5,401 nt of DNA from Gammaproteobacteria bacterium (GTDB lineage Bacteria; Pseudomonadota; Gammaproteobacteria; Chromatiales; Chromatiaceae): contig JAHEHQ010000196.1 of NCBI GenBank assembly GCA_024644505.1, positions 1 through 5,401 on the forward strand, in the 5' to 3' direction. The notes under the pieces were generated by a model, which did not search any database, was not told where the DNA came from, and saw only the letters and a program-made list of their open reading frames with translations. Below, in pieces: positions 4,565 through 5,401 of the stretch. Both the position numbers and the translations under genes were made by a program. The stretch's first letter is position 1. Each line of letters begins with the position of its first letter.

Positions 4565-5401
4565 ATGATTGATCAGGAACTGGAGTACCAGTACAACGCC
4601 AGAGCCGCGGTCCCCGGGTACCCGGCCATTTTCGAGAAGTGGGCTGCGCTCAGCGAATCTGCCAGGGGCCGGGTCCCGTGCCGATTGGATATCCCATATG
4701 GTGCCGGTATTAGACAGAAACTGGATCTCTTCGAGGGGCAGGGCAGGCGCCTCCAGCTTTTTCTGCACGGCGGCTACTGGCAGGCGATGGACAAGTCGTT
4801 CTTCAGCTTTCTGGCCGAAGGGCTGGTCCGGGAAGGAACGGATGTGGCCATCTGCAACTACCCCCTGTGCCCGGATGCCGATCTCGGAGAGATATTGGAT
4901 TCCGTTCGCATGGCCGTCGGTTTCCTGTGGGAGCATGGCGGATCACTCGGAAGACGGTGGCAGTCGCTTCAGCTTTCCGGTCATTCGGCAGGTGGACAGC
5001 TGGCAGCCATGCTGCTCGCAACCGACTGGGCGCGTCTCTCACCCGGCATGCCCCATGGTTTCATCGCGGGTGCCATCGGTATCAGCGGCCTGTATGATCT
5101 GGATCCTCTCAGGTATACGACCATAAACGATAAACTGGGACTGGAGGAGACGGAAGCTCGATTGAACAGTCCGTTGTTCGCGCAGCCGATCGAAAAGGCA
5201 CCCATGTTGCTGGTGGCGGGCGGCGAAGAGCGTCCCGCGTTTCACCGACAAATGGCGTCGTTTGCCGTCACACGCCGGAGCCAGGGTATTGAGGTTGACA
5301 CGCTGGTACTGGAGGGTCTCAATCATTTCACGGTTGTAGAACAACTCGCTGATCCGGATAGCCCTCTGTACAAGAAAGCAAAACGGTTTTTTGAAGTTCG
5401 T
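4565..5401 (+). CDS. alpha/beta hydrolase, arylformamidase-like, 3' end truncated by window edge
   Basis: The frame is open from the ATG at 4565 through the last base (279 codons), so only the C-terminal end is missing. The N-terminus EYQYNARAAVPGYPAIFEKW (7-26) is characteristic of bacterial alpha/beta hydrolases related to kynurenine formamidase. Other motifs are the oxyanion-hole HGGYWQAMDK (68-77), the nucleophile elbow GHSAGG (139-144) with S141 as the nucleophile, GISGLYDLDPL (172-182), the acid candidate E221 or E222 in VAGGEERPAFHRQ (217-229), and the catalytic histidine H254 in GLNHFTVVE. A Ser-Asp/Glu-His triad is therefore available. It would hydrolyse an ester or amide; N-formylkynurenine is one candidate, but no other tryptophan-degradation gene is in view. 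An in-frame stop at 4529 limits upstream starts. The Shine-Dalgarno candidate GGGAAG is 14 bases from the ATG, and a TTG at 4556 is a weaker alternative start. Confidence 0.88.
   Translation, partial: MIDQELEYQYNARAAVPGYPAIFEKWAALSESARGRVPCRLDIPYGAGIRQKLDLFEGQGRRLQLFLHGGYWQAMDKSFFSFLAEGLVREGTDVAICNYPLCPDADLGEILDSVRMAVGFLWEHGGSLGRRWQSLQLSGHSAGGQLAAMLLATDWARLSPGMPHGFIAGAIGISGLYDLDPLRYTTINDKLGLEETEARLNSPLFAQPIEKAPMLLVAGGEERPAFHRQMASFAVTRRSQGIEVDTLVLEGLNHFTVVEQLADPDSPLYKKAKRFFEVR

Noticed and set aside
4157..4936. 259-codon open frame on the minus strand across the peroxiredoxin-like and hydrolase genes
   Set aside because: It lies antisense to two well-supported genes, has no recognisable domain, and its length is explained by the GC-rich codon pattern of the opposite strand.

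Overview
The window looks like a piece of a gammaproteobacterial chromosome. The best pointers are an adjacent cmoA-cmoB pair, whose products closely match the E. coli proteins at active-site positions, and a CbpA-type DnaJ protein. The moderately GC-rich sequence and a secreted rhodanese would suit a sulfur-oxidising or Chromatiales-like lineage, but that is inference only. No transposase, integrase, CRISPR array, tRNA or rRNA was found.

Layout, left to right. Positions 1-3538 hold four genes, all on the minus strand and therefore read right to left: cmoA (2798-3538), cmoB (1778-2770), an exported rhodanese-domain protein (1046-1708) and a cbpA-like co-chaperone (1-905, its last residues cut off by the window edge). 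cmoA and cmoB are 27 bp apart and surely co-transcribed. The rhodanese follows after 69 bp with its own very strong ribosome binding site. The cbpA-like gene follows after 140 bp and has a possible sigma-32-type promoter.

Positions 3539-3973 form a 435-bp gap between divergent transcription units, and this is the least explained part. It contains a textbook rho-independent terminator that works on the minus strand (3597-3626) and lies just upstream of a likely cmoA promoter. Behind it is a nested inverted-repeat structure (3648-3745). Together with a weak upstream promoter they outline a candidate structured RNA of about 160 nt. It could be an independent small RNA or an attenuated leader of cmoAB.

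Positions 3974-5401 hold two plus-strand genes, probably one operon: a peroxiredoxin-like thioredoxin-fold protein with a CPVC motif (3974-4504), and an alpha/beta hydrolase of the arylformamidase-like group (4565 to the right edge). The hydrolase reading frame has no stop inside the window and is cut at the edge.

Functionally, CmoA makes carboxy-S-adenosyl-L-methionine and CmoB uses it to convert 5-hydroxyuridine at tRNA position 34 to 5-oxyacetyluridine. The remaining genes are protein-quality, sulfur/redox and hydrolase functions with no proven link to that pathway.
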